Below are positions 22,548 to 32,659 of a DNA stretch of 64,000 nucleotides, one piece after another (positions within the stretch are counted from its first letter, which is position 1; each line of letters opens with the position of its first letter). Below the pieces are notes generated by a model, which was given only the letters and a program-made list of their open reading frames with translations, made no database searches and was not told the origin of the DNA. Position numbers and translations under genes: made by a program. The DNA is from Kappaphycus alvarezii (lineage: Eukaryota > Rhodophyta > Florideophyceae > Gigartinales > Solieriaceae). The DNA lies in assembly GCA_002205965.3 (NCBI GenBank), contig NADL03000755.1:186001-250000 (forward strand), in the 5' to 3' direction.

Positions 22548-23290
22548 TTGGTTACTAGAACAGTGACAGTTCTCTCACTACCACAACTCGCTCTTTTCTG
22601 TTAAAATCTACTATAGCACTACAGTCGCCTGCAACAACTCTCATCTCGGGTAGTTGGCGGTTCGTTTTCCGTTAGCGCAATTTTTACCTTACAGATTTCA
22701 TGGGAGAGATATGGTATTGGTATGACTCTATGACTGAATTAGAGTTGAACGTGAACCCAAGTCTCTACAGTATTGTACTCCTGGGGCTGCAAATGGATTC
22801 CGTTCAAATCATATCTATTATAATCACGATATTCGATAAGAGACGACAGTTAGGCAGTCAAGAACCCGGAATCTTTGACAGGAAGCCGCTGATTAATTCC
22901 CTCCCATCTGGGATATAAATTCAACATCAGCCAACTTCCGGTGATTCGTACGTAGCAATAAAACCTGTTCTTCCCACATCCTGTTTTATTACTAAAAGAC
23001 AATTTCATTTTAATATCTTCAAAAGGTGGGAGAGTACATGGAGTAACAGGGTGGTTTATTCAATTTTCCTGATTACGCAAGTTGAGTGTAAAGTTCCATA
23101 CTACCGGTCCGTGCAGCAAGCAAGCACCCATAATCGCTCGGTTGCGTATGGTCCCATCAAAGACAGGTCAATTTCCTTCTCTGTGGCCGTCATGACCCCA
23201 CTCTCGAGCCTTGACGTCTACCCATAGACACCTTCCTGTTTTGTTTGAAATTGGGCGGCTTCCAGAATGGAAGATTGGAGCTCCCCGTCA
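22548..23290. other. No recognisable gene
   Basis: Mixed-composition DNA with frames of at most 72 codons. No family match or repeat recognised. Confidence 0.4.
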
Positions 23291-23295
23291 CTAGA

Positions 23296-23769
23296 TGTAA
23301 CAATGTCTCTGTAACACCGCTGTTTAATAGAGACCGGTTCGCTCTCGCTATTCCAATTCTCTATTACACAGTGGTGTAGCAGAGAAAGTGCATCATTCTT
23401 GGAAGAATCTAGAAGCTGTGTGTAACCGGGTAGTGGTTTTATTGCTGAGTACTTATTTTCTCCAAAGTACTTTTATTTGACGTGGAGCCCCACGTCATCG
23501 TCTTGTTTATGTTCTAGATAGTACTATTATTTAGTTACAGCTCTACTTTCTAGTTACAGCTCTACTTTCTATTGCTTTTTATTGAGCTGACACAACTCTG
23601 TAGTTGTTTAGAAGAGCTCCCGTACTGTCTATAAAAGGGGGGCTCATCTGGATTCTTGTGGGAATCCAGGTACACACCATACACCCTTTGCCCCCAACTT
23701 CCTGAAACCAACTACCATCGTCTCTACTGTTCCTTTAACAGTGCCCTGGCTGGCTCCCTCTCTGTTTCA
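23296..23769 (+). mobile_element. Solo LTR, family S, copy 2
   Basis: A 474-bp LTR beginning TGTAACAATGTCTC and ending CTCTGTTTCA, inverted relative to the copy at 11.2-11.7 kb and similar over its whole length. Flanks are CTAGA (23291-23295) and CTAGT (23770-23774), a near-perfect 5-bp target duplication. It has a plausible TATA box (CTATAAAAGG near 23630) and, about 20 bp downstream, the hairpin TGGATTC/GAATCCA. This suggests the U3/R boundary. No internal element sequence adjoins it. Confidence 0.82.
23532..23569 (+). repeat. 19-bp tandem duplication inside the solo LTR
   Basis: The unit TAGTTACAGCTCTACTTTC occurs twice without a spacer upstream of the LTR's TATA box. The other LTR copy shows only one related stretch, so the duplication arose in this copy or its source. 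Confidence 0.85.
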
Positions 23770-23774
23770 CTAGT

Positions 23775-24345
23775 TGACGGGAGCGGGGCGTTCGGTACAA
23801 TAGGACTATGGACCTGTTCTTTCGGGACGTGCAACTTTGACAAATACCATTGAAAAGCGACGGACTCCTTTTCGCGCGCCCTTCCCGGTTCGTCCTACAT
23901 GTTCCGGGGGCAACAGGTGGCTGTACTGCGATCAAGGATAACAACTAGATCTGAGCAGCGAGAGTGCAGCGGTCGCGAAATATCGATCTGCACGAAAAAC
24001 CCGCTAGACCGGTGGGAGTGGCCGTGCCCGCACCCGACAACATGTCGCACGGGGCAGGCGCCGAAAGCGGCGAAATTTTGACGAAGCTCTGTGGGCTGGT
24101 GGGCGATGGACGGAGAGTTGCAGCTCGGTGTTAAAGTGGATAAGTGTAGTAACTGCGAGACTATGGAGCGCTGCATTACATGGGGTCGTTTTACTGCTAG
24201 TAGTGCTGAGACTGGGAGTGTATGAGCTTCCATCCAAACCATGTTTCAGGACCTGCAGTTCGAATAACGGAGAATTTCTACTTACTAAAAAGTGGCGTGC
24301 AGCCAACTCAAAAAGCGGGCGGAGGCGCCGCAAGGTGATGGGAGT
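23775..24345. other. GC-rich segment without a recognised gene
   Basis: The composition is clearly GC-richer than its neighbours and frames run to 125 codons on both strands, but none shows a recognisable domain and they overlap one another. It lies between the solo LTR and a copy of the R tail, so it may be a decayed part of an RLE element. Confidence 0.35.
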
Positions 24346-24349
24346 AGAG

Positions 24350-24395
24350 TCGAATATCGTATATCTTCCCAGAGTAAACATCTAAACTTTCCCCC
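24350..24395 (+). repeat. Repeat R, copy 3 (partial tail)
   Basis: About 45 bp resembling the terminal part of R: GAATATCGTATATCTTCCCAG followed by AGTAAACATCTAAACTTTCCCCC. It is more diverged than the other copies. This is the segment the tails keep best, up to the AAAC-pyrimidine terminus. Confidence 0.5.
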
Positions 24396-24635
24396 GTAGA
24401 AAGTGACCATCAACGCTCCCTGTTATTCAATTGCTATCACGGAACAACGGTTCTTCCTAAACTTCCTTTTTGCTGTTTTAGCTTCTTGTTTAATACCACA
24501 CTTACTTCATGGTTTCCAATCTTCTAATTTGTGTAAATGATTCTGTAATGAGACAAGTTTGAGTTGTTTAACAGGAGATGGTTTGCACAGCGGCGAAATT
24601 TAGGCTAACACATGGAGGAAATTGCCTCGGTCATT

Positions 24636-25736
24636 CTAGAGCCGAACGTTTCGTAAGTGAAAAAGGTCAACTAGAGTTTTGGCAAGAAGGATGCGATCCG
24701 GGACCGGAGTCGGAAGTGGACTTGATGACCCCTGAAAATCCATCGGAGTTAGTTCTCGAGGTCTCGCTCCATCTTCGAACGGTTTAGGTTTCTGAAAGGT
24801 TGTTCTTCCGGTGCATGGCTCATAAATACATTTTCCTGGTTCATTATGCTGAGCGTTGCAACCTCCTCTCCAGAATTCTCTCATATCGTTATTAAACACG
24901 GGACGAAATGTGGACGTGATAGGATCACCACCCGAAATCCGAACAAAAGAACATGACCAGTAGTCGCTGAAGAATCCAAACCTTCTCGGGCTTCTAGCAG
25001 TGTTCTTTTGAAAACTCCCACCAACCCCACCGTACCAAACCCACCCAAAAGCATATACTCCGTTGGGAATGACTGTAGGGACTGTAATTTTTGTGGTAAA
25101 ATATGCTGGAGGCTCATTGTGTAACCTACCATCATTGCCGACCATTGAATAACCATTCATATCCCGGCCTAACTCAGATTGATTTGCCTGGACAGGGTTA
25201 GCGCCCCAGCAACTGTAGTGAAATGCATTTTTTGCGTGGAATCCTTTGTCCATCATTTTGCTTATCGGTACTAGGGAGAATCGAACGAAACCACCAGGGC
25301 CATGGTTATTCCTTTGATACTTCACAGTTACTTTCTCTCCTCTTTTCCAAGTCGCGGCAGGAAGGCTAGGGTTTGTTATTGAACGCAAATTTCCAGGATT
25401 TCGAAGTTCGCATGGACCAGGACATGTACCAATGGGACTCTCGCGTGGTATTCCACCCATGCGACAGTGCTGTATTGTTAAACTCAAATCAGATATTAGA
25501 CACATGTGCAAAGGATGGGATTGGTCAAAATTTGGGGAAAACGTCAGGTGATACAATAAGTTTTCCATAATGTGTTGTTCATGAGCTCGACTTACATTCG
25601 GCGAAGTTGGTCTCGGGTAGCTAAGCATAGAGTGCCCACTTATTACACGAGGTAAGACAAAGATAATTACGATCACGATTCCCACATTTGAGGCGTTGGG
25701 TAAATTTCTTGACGAATGTGGAACTGCAAGGGCCAT
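24636..25736 (-). CDS. Secreted LPMO-like protein (putative copper polysaccharide monooxygenase)
   Basis: A 366-residue uninterrupted frame. Residues 1-34 form a signal peptide with a long polar n-region and a hydrophobic core (VGIVIVIIFVLP); cleavage after ISG would leave His35 as the mature N-terminus, followed by SMLSYPRP. An N-terminal His is the hallmark of lytic polysaccharide monooxygenases, where it forms the copper-binding histidine brace. The second brace His is probably His145 in YQRNNHGPGGFVRFSLV. Tyr259 or Phe264 in FFSDYWSCSFVRI could fill the axial site. Cys pairs (CPGPC near 105-109, CNAQ...CIYEPC near 293-308) suggest disulphides. The likely substrate is chitin or cellulose outside the cell; the family (LPMO_10-like) is inferred from motifs. 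It is flanked by transposons. It has no visible intron. Upstream in-frame Met codons were not seen. Exported chitin-binding protein without catalysis is the alternative. Confidence 0.78.
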   Translation of the reverse strand: MALAVPHSSRNLPNASNVGIVIVIIFVLPRVISGHSMLSYPRPTSPNVSRAHEQHIMENLLYHLTFSPNFDQSHPLHMCLISDLSLTIQHCRMGGIPRESPIGTCPGPCELRNPGNLRSITNPSLPAATWKRGEKVTVKYQRNNHGPGGFVRFSLVPISKMMDKGFHAKNAFHYSCWGANPVQANQSELGRDMNGYSMVGNDGRLHNEPPAYFTTKITVPTVIPNGVYAFGWVWYGGVGGSFQKNTARSPRRFGFFSDYWSCSFVRISGGDPITSTFRPVFNNDMREFWRGGCNAQHNEPGKCIYEPCTGRTTFQKPKPFEDGARPRELTPMDFQGSSSPLPTPVPDRILLAKTLVDLFHLRNVRL

Positions 25737-25879
25737 TGCAGAAAAGGAAAAGTCGGAAGGTACGTGTGGATTGATTCATTAAAGCTCTCGAGGCCTTCAC
25801 AAGATCGATTCTTATACGCCCATATGCCTCCTTGATGAGCGCCACGACTGTAATAGGTCCACTCACCCTGTTCCAATAG

Positions 25880-27390
25880 AATCTGACGTTCCTATCTCAA
25901 GAACAAGCCCAACACGCTCAAGTGTGCTCGAATATAATACTGCGCCCGTCAATTCATTCTGTGACTACGTAATGAGGGCCTCTTTCAACGGTTTGTAATT
26001 TTTGCACGGCATTTTATCTCGACTGACTAGAACCAATCCTGATGTAAGTTCCGTCTCCTCATAACTGATGAGGTGTAATTTAGTTAGAAGTCGATACTGT
26101 TTTTCAACTACGCTTCTCTGAATATTCCATTCCTTCGGAACGTAAGGTCGAATAGGTCTACATTCTTGTTACATCTCTTGAGAAAATTGATCACACAACT
26201 CACCTACTCTCCGATTGAAAAAGGTATACGGGTATCAATTTGTGTGGACGAGGAACTTGTTAGCTCTGCAATGGGGTGGTAGAGATTGTCTGTACTTTGG
26301 AGAGCTGGGTCTTGACGCATTCACAAATAATAGCGTCTAAGGAGTCTCGTCAAACACGAAGGCGAACTTTGCGCGATGAGGAAGACCGGAAGTACGTAAA
26401 CTGGTCATAGGGCAATTTTTTTGGTTATTTTAATGTATGGAAGATGTGGTCTGGTCATACATAGGTGCCCTGCGATTGAGATTTGTCTTTCGGCAACATG
26501 AAAATATTATTTGGGTGTACGTCTGTGTTGTTACTCTCAACGAGCTTTGTGTTCGTTACGCATTACCACATATTCCGTTGATATGCCAGCCGTAGAATAT
26601 TTTGTTCTAGATATTTGAATTCGGAAAAGGGAAAAGTGATATGCATGGAGAAGTATTACAACTGCAGCGAAGGGTCCCGATGGATTGAAACTTGGCAGGA
26701 TGAATTTTTTGTAACATCATAGAAAGAACCTCTGTAACCACATCCATATGGATGCATAAAGTTGAAATGCTCAGTGTAGAGAGATATTTGAGAGAAGAAA
26801 AGCAATATTTTCTTGAAAAGCAGTGTTCCTCTTTACGCTAAAAGCTGAAAATCATTTGTTCTGAGTGGAAGTTCGTCGTTTGAAAAGCTAGCCACCCAGC
26901 AGATCTGGCGACAAAGATGTTAGCATGCATGAACCTTCATTCAAACATTTTGGTTTGATATAGACAGGGATGCAATGATGTCTACATGGACTGAGTACCT
27001 AACATAGTCATACTGTTGTATCCGATGTGGAAGTAGATAACGGTAGCAGGATTTTTTGTGTTCATCTAGCGCTTTAGGTGGCCACTTTTAGTAACTGCAC
27101 ATACGTAAACTGGTCTCTCGGAGAGCGAAAAGTAATTTACTGTAATCACGGAATACAAGTTCACAGGACTCCCAACCTTTGCATGACTCCCCGCAAACCA
27201 GCGCCATTTACCCCCTGTAATTACAATGAGCGAGGACCTGTTGCGTAGTCTATAATTTGGATGGAATTTTCGGTTTCTGTTGCCTGACTAATATAACAGG
27301 CGTTTCGTCAGTTGTGTTGATAACTATCACCATGAATAGTTTAAAGGTTGAGATATGGCTCAGAGCTGCATGTTTTCACATTTGGGTCAT
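25880..27390. other. No recognisable gene
   Basis: This lies upstream of the LPMO-like gene on its strand, so its promoter must lie at the left edge; no clear TATA box was found. The remainder holds short frames with no domain. Confidence 0.4.
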
Positions 27391-27391
27391 T

Positions 27392-27600
27392 TGAGGGGAA
27401 AAGGTTTGGGTGTTTTACTCTTGGAAGATATATCCGGTCTATCCAATGGTTTTCAAGACAACTGCAATCAACTCAAAAAGGGTATATCGACACAGTAATG
27501 GGGAAGGAAGTACGCTCCCTAAAATGCTACCTTCAGGCCAGCCATCAAGCAGGCCGCATTGGACATGACGGCTGCTGCGGCGGTCATTTGAGTGAATTAT
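27392..27600 (-). pseudogene. RLE retrotransposon 3' end: C-terminal codons plus R tail (copy 4)
   Basis: On the - strand the last codons of the ORF read A-AVMSNAA.LMAGLKVAF-stop (27520-27595), and the R tail follows directly (27392-27524) to its ACCTTTTCCCCTC terminus. This gives the same order as the copy at 44.5-44.8 kb and shows that R is the 3' UTR of this element. The rest of the element is missing (5' truncation). Confidence 0.75.
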
Positions 27601-27860
27601 GTAATGCAAATTTGGATTCCCCGCTAAAGTGTCAGACGACGAAGTAAACTACCCCATCATTCCCCCCATTTCGTACAGCATTGTTTCTGTAAATTCTCCT
27701 TTGTCAAATAGGGTCGCATTTTAAACTCCCGTCTACTTGCTGGGGGGAATGGTGACCTTTTAATGTAAAGCTGTGAAGTGGGGACCGAGACTATCTGGGC
27801 CAGCCGTGGGCAGTATTACTGAGAGCTGTCGCTAGTGATACGTATTTTGCGACTTGCTGG

Positions 27861-27915
27861 TAGAGGGGAAAGTTTTTTTGTGTTTTTACTGTTGGAAGAT
27901 ACATTCGATCTGGCA
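27861..27915 (-). repeat. Repeat R, copy 5 (terminal part only)
   Basis: About 55 bp matching the terminal part of R with extra T residues (GAGGGGAAAGTTTTTTTGTG, then CTGTTGGAAGATACATTCGATCT). It lies about 110 bp beyond the stop codon of the RLE C-terminus at 28.02-28.22 kb on the same strand, so it is probably that copy's own tail with a diverged middle. Confidence 0.6.
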
Positions 27916-28019
27916 GAGTGATGGTAGAGGGGGAAATGTAGGGTGACTTCATATTTGAAAAATACGGTCGGCTGTGGCCCGGAATATCCTACAGGGTGAC
28001 CAGTAGTACCTATTAAATT

Positions 28020-28290
28020 TCGCTAAAAAGCCAGCTTTAGACCGGCCAGCAGACAAGCTGCGTTGAACATTACGGCTGCGGCAGCGTGCCTCTGAGTAAG
28101 TACCGCTCGGACCTTACCATAGGCCTCCATCGCCCCAACGGCCACGTTCCGCGCGATGGTAGAGTGAAGAGCCATCAGGGCCTGCGGCAACATTTCACGT
28201 ACATGCACACTACCATACAAGTTGACTGGGTATCAGCCAGCTTACCTGTTAGAGTGAATGAACCTCACGTGTTCCCCACTTTAACTCATT
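28020..28290 (-). pseudogene. RLE retrotransposon C-terminal fragment
   Basis: A 65-codon - strand frame ends REMLPQALMALHSTIARNVA, then GAMEAYGKVRAVLTQRHAAA, then AVMFNAACLLAGLKLAF-stop. It matches the C-termini at 27.5, 44.6 and 46.3 kb. The helical tail lies after the endonuclease domain in this family. Upstream sequence to 28290 continues in a broken frame. The core of the protein is absent. Confidence 0.72.
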
Positions 28291-28360
28291 GAATGGATTC
28301 ACTACTACCGCTGTAAACGCGCAGTGTAGCTAAACATGATATCTAGCAAGCTGCAGCATA

Positions 28361-28404
28361 GGGAAGATTTGGGTGTTTTATTCTTGGAATATGTATTTGT
28401 CTCT
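28361..28404 (-). repeat. Repeat R, copy 6 (terminal part only)
   Basis: About 44 bp (GGGAAGATTTGGGTGTTTTA, then TTCTTGGAATATGTATTTGTC) matching the 3' terminal block of R. A further RLE-like stretch follows on the same strand near 28.6 kb (a TTTACTGGGTACCAACCCA block, counterpart of a segment at 28.21-28.24 kb), so this marks another decayed copy. Confidence 0.55.
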
Positions 28405-28699
28405 AGCTGCAGCATGCAGCATAGTTTGGAATTCCCGCGGATGACACCAGTTTTGCGGTTAAGTTTGTTGAGATAATGGGGACATTTTCCAACTTGTTTG
28501 GTAGTTTCATCGCGAGTAGATTAAGGTTTGAGTCGTGCGTACTTCCATTAATGTATTTTATGCGTATTGTACGGTTTCACAATTGGCTTGGCCATTATAC
28601 GGTATCTACGCTCCGGTACAAATTTACTGGGTACCAACCCACATACAGTATCTACCACAGTAAATTAACCTCCCATTTTCCCTCTTTTATGGGTATTTG

Positions 28700-30250
28700 A
28701 AAAAAGAAGCCTGTAAATTTATTTAAGATCAAGGATGGCACGAGAAAATAAACACTTGTGGTCGAGTGAACTGGAATGGATCAATATCGACATCTGTACA
28801 ATGCTTACCAGAGAATAACAATGTCTTTTTAATGTTTGACATGAAAACTTTTGTTGAGGAATAATTTGCTTTTCACACGTCGTTGGGTGTCAAGCCACAC
28901 GGTATTGAATCCATTCGGGTCTGACTTGCAGATAAAATCTGTAAGCTTGGCATTACGGTATGCTGAAACATGCGATCCTAAAATGTAGTATGAGAAATAT
29001 TGACAGTTTTTATACCGCAATTTATTGCGTGCTATGATCAAGTGAGGCCTGCGTGGCGAAATCGTACACCATCGCGGGCTTGACGGCATGAGTATTTGAC
29101 ACTCATGAATATGGAAGGGTTGCCATTTTTTTGATACCAAGGTTTGCACAGTTGAGCAACTGTTACCGCCAAGAGACAAGATGCACAAGGCAGTGCAACC
29201 ACATTGCAATCAAGCTTGTGCGAGACTGTAAACGAGACGGCTCAATGGCGTCAGGAGTATGCAAAAATTGATTTTGATTTGAAATAAGCAAAGAGTAAAG
29301 ATCCTTCTCTTTCTCTTTCTCCTAAAAAATCAACTGAATTTGAATCCCGTCTAGGCACGGATTCTGTAATTTACAAAACTGCAAACACTGCGAAATCCAA
29401 CCGCTGGGATGTGATATGCTTTCGGAATTCACTGGTTGGTCACCCTCTCAAAATGGGACGTTGCTGATGTGAGGTGTTGCTGATCTGAGTGCCGCATCAA
29501 CGCACCTCACATGAGCGAAATCGTGCCATGCGAACAGGACTGGCGCCTGTTGGATGTCCCAAGCCTCGCCGGCCACCACAAATTCGAGACAGCAATGAAT
29601 CCGTAGCACTGCAGGACATGAGCATGAGTCGAGTAGGCAAAAGGGAAGCATGAGTCGAGTAGGCAAAAGGGACACGAAAATCAGTTGCTGTGTGCTGGAA
29701 GCTGGAAGGTGGAGGCGGAGCGGTGTTTGGGGTGCATCAGTGTACATGCTGGTCATGGACGGCGGGACTTGTTGAATTTTCATTGGTGCATCTATCAGTA
29801 CGGGGCATGTCAAACGTTGGGCTGGGGCTGGATGAAGCGCCGGAATGATGGTCACACGAGCAGTTGTGAGCGGACCAGGACAGGAGTAAGGCGTGGTGGT
29901 GTTTGGGCACGGAGGTTTGGCGCAAGCATGTTGCACGTGGTTTGCAACAGGGCAGTGATGTGTACAGGCCATCATCGGTAGTGCAGAGTGTTCGGCGCAT
30001 TGCGGCAAGGGGGGAATGATGGGGTAGTTTTACTTTGTCGACTGACACTTGTAGCGGGGGAAAGGTGTTCCGGAAAGGTGTTGAGGGTGGATTCTGACAG
30101 TGGTGCTGCAACCAGGTTTCATTTGCATGTCTGTGTGTGGAAACGAGTAGGGCAGAGGGGAAGAGCTTGAGCAAAGTGGATGAAAGCTTCCATATGAAGA
30201 GATCCCCTCCACCAGTAAGTCAAGACTAGACATTTATACGCATTGATGTT
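28700..30250. other. No recognised gene; GC-richer from 29.4 kb
   Basis: A 126-codon - strand frame (28829-29209) and a 186-codon one (29448-30008) exist, but neither has a recognisable domain. The second is Cys/His/Pro-rich in the manner of a shadow frame over GC-rich DNA. I do not claim either as a gene. Confidence 0.35.
29621..29672 (+). repeat. 26-bp tandem duplication
   Basis: Two identical adjacent 26-bp units starting AGCATGAGTCGAGTAGG. It looks like a simple recent duplication in otherwise unique GC-rich sequence. Confidence 0.9.
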
Positions 30251-30257
30251 TCACGTG

Positions 30258-30355
30258 TCCAGTATACTGTACAGTAGTTGTCGGCATTTGTTCTGCTGTA
30301 CAGTACAGTACTGTACCCATCACCGAAAACAGAGAACATACTGTACCCCACCACC
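30258..30355. repeat. TACTGTAC-type palindromic tract
   Basis: Clustered TATACTGTACAGTA, TGTACAGTACAGTACTGTAC and ATACTGTACCC words. It lies about 0.9 kb upstream of the PB1-domain gene. The units are self-complementary, so the tract can form cruciforms or bind a symmetric dimer. Confidence 0.7.
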
Positions 30356-31092
30356 TGACGTCCAGACGGGGCTCTTGCCTGATCCCCCAACTAGAAATCA
30401 TGAATTAAAAGGTCTCTTTTTCTCCCAACTGTACTAGTACTGTATAGCTTCCTGGCACACTGCAGAGAAATCTTTACTCATTACTTATCTGATGTAATTG
30501 TGCAATTGTAATTAAATTACAGTAATTGACGTGGAATTGTAAAGGCATTTGCAATTACATTACAGTACTGGATGTGTATGAACTGCTTACTGTAATGTGG
30601 GTTTGAGTGCCAAAATCAGCGGAGAGAGCAGAAACGGAGGACATGTTGCCTGCACAGCAGTCAACACGAAACGTGATTTGATTGGAGCAATGGAAATGAC
30701 TACCCTCCCAATGCCATTTGCTCATGGTGCCATCACAACTCGGATGATTGGATGTTTTTGCATATGTTGTCCTACACGCCTGCCGTCTAGAATGTTCCAC
30801 CTATTACACGTATGCAAAGGCTATAAAGTACCATGATGGCATCGGTGAGTGGCTGCAACGTGATCGAATAATATGAATAAATTTTCGCATGAAATTGAAT
30901 AAGAACGACTGCGGTGGACGTGCATTGGCCCAACTGGAATGCAATTATTTGCAATTGTCCAATGACCATGCACCATGGTAAATCCATTTTACCCTTCCAG
31001 CATTTTTCCGACTTGTTGAAATCTCTGTCCATCAATCGGATCAATTTCTGCATGCCACTTTCCACCCGCTTTCCCTTGATGATACGCAACCC

Positions 31093-31100
31093 TTATATAA
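31093..31100 (+). promoter_or_regulatory. TATA box of the PB1-domain gene
   Basis: TTATATAA lies 124 bp upstream of the ATG at 31224, followed by a C/T-rich stretch typical of fungal transcription starts and by a CAACCCACCAACCCA repeat in the presumed 5' leader. Confidence 0.6.
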
Positions 31101-31223
31101 ACCACGACTCCTCCCGCTCCCTGCTCCAGTCCCCTCTCCTCCCTCACCAAACCCAACTCTCAACCTTCATCCATCCAACATCAACCCACCAACCCACCAA
31201 CCCATCAACCCCCGAACACCAAA

Positions 31224-32653
31224 ATGTCCACACCTCCCACCCCAACCCCTCCCCAAACCCCTCCCCCATCCATCTCAATCAAAGCAAACCTCAACACCCT
31301 CAAGCGCCGCTTCTCCATACCCCCCACCACCACCTTCACCGCCCTCCAAACCCAACTCTCCACCCTCTTCTCCCTCGCCCCCCCTTCATCCTCACCTACG
31401 AGGACGACGAACACGACCTCGTTCACATCTCCACCGACTCGGAACTCACCGAAGCCCTCCGTCTCGCCCAACAAACAAACATCACTCCGCTCCGTCTTCA
31501 CCTCTATCACAATCATCAAGACGTCCCTGACAAGCCCCTTCTCCCACCCCCGCACCCGCTCCCCAACAAACTACAGATGCCCCCCGCCTCAACAACCTCG
31601 CCAACCTTCTGCAGACCTTCAAAACCCTATGGATGCTTTGGGCACCTTTCTTGAAACTGTGATTAATTCTTTCTCTGCTTTGCCCGGTGCGAATCCACCC
31701 TTCCAAACACCATTCGCCGCCTTTCGTGCATGTCAGCGTCGTGGAAGGGGTGGAAGGGGTCGCAGAGGGGGCCGTCGCGGCTATGCACAGAATGTTCGTG
31801 GAGGCCGCTGTCATTCCATGGGCAGGAGGGGTGCGGCCGATGTCTTGGAGTTGTTGGGCGGGATATTGGGGCAGGGTACCGCCGTATTGGGCAGGTTTGA
31901 GGGCTTGTTGAGGAGGTTGGATGGTGTCGGTGAGGATACTGTCAGGGCTGTTGAGGAAGTTCGTAGGGAAATGACGGGTGTGGATGTCGCGGATGTTGCT
32001 ACCGTGGGCAGGAGTTTGTGGGTGCAAGTGGGCGATGTGGGTAGGGATATCGGCGGCGGAAGGGCGGGACAGGAGTGGGTCGACGATGTTGTGCAGAGGG
32101 TGAATCGTAGTTTGGAGGGGGTTGCAGAGGGGGTTCGCAGGAGTGTCGAGGGTTTGGTTAGAGTCGCTTTGGCGGATGATGTGGTTAGGGAGGTGCTCAG
32201 GGAGGTTGGTGAGATGGGTGACACCGTTGCTGGCGGTGATGGTGGTGCGGAACGGGGAACGGATGGTGATGGTCGGGAGGAGGCCTCGGATTATCAGTGG
32301 CAGGGGGAACAGTGGGGGGACGGAAATGTACCCCCGCCACCCATCAGCATCGGGGAGAGGGACCGCGCGTTGAGTTTTTGCAAAAGGTTCTTACCGATGT
32401 CGGTTATATGACGCCGGACATGTATCGATGGGGGAGCGGATTGTATGGGCCGAATACAAAGGCTGCGGTGACTAGGTTGCAGAGGGAGAATGGACTGGAG
32501 GGTGCGGTGGAGGAGGGAGTGTACGATGCTACTACGGCCGCAAGTCTGGCTTCACTTTTGGATGCCCAGGCGCGCTCGACGTCTGCGTCTGGGGAAGCAG
32601 GCAGCTCTGGAGTGCAGAGGGACGGCCCGCAGGAGGCAGAAGCACAGAGCTGA
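31224..32653 (+). pseudogene. PB1-domain protein with C-terminal peptidoglycan-binding-like domain; frame broken by about four indels
   Basis: The ATG at 31224 opens a Pro/Thr-rich leader, then a PB1 domain with its basic strand (SISIKANLNTLKRRFSIP). After a frame change in a run of seven C near 31378 comes the acidic OPCA motif (TYEDDEHDLVHISTDSEL). PB1 domains pair head-to-tail and build signalling or autophagy-adaptor scaffolds. Further breaks lie in a C run near 31550, near 31622 and near 32371 (one G short). The middle has MDALGTFLETVINSF, a Gly/Arg-rich patch, then long amphipathic helices (FEGLLRRLDGVGEDTVRAVE to about 32220). The end (FLQKVLTDVGYM ... GPNTKAAVTRLQRENGL ... GVYDATTAASLASLL) is a PG_binding_1-like three-helix fold. 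Domain order stays intact, so sequencing indels are as likely as true pseudogene decay. A cytosolic or signalling role is inferred. Confidence 0.68.
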
Positions 32654-32659
32654 GCAAGG

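Noticed and set aside
24578-25570. Plus-strand frames over the LPMO-like gene
   Set aside because: Shadows of the intact minus-strand gene.
29290-29330. CTTTCTCTTTCTC run as a functional polypyrimidine site
   Set aside because: Too short and without an adjacent gene to serve as a splice acceptor or promoter element.
29448-30008. 186-codon Cys/His/Pro-rich minus-strand frame
   Set aside because: No domain, overlapped by + strand frames of similar quality, and it spans the 26-bp tandem duplication. Probably an artefact of GC-rich DNA.
30914-31654. 246-codon frame starting upstream of the PB1-domain gene
   Set aside because: Its first part crosses the TATA box and leader. Only the segment after the C7 run (the OPCA motif) is real coding, reached from the ATG at 31224 by a frame change.
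31482-32224. Long minus-strand frames opposite the PB1-domain gene
   Set aside because: Ser/Thr/Pro-rich reverse readings of a GC-rich coding strand, without a domain.
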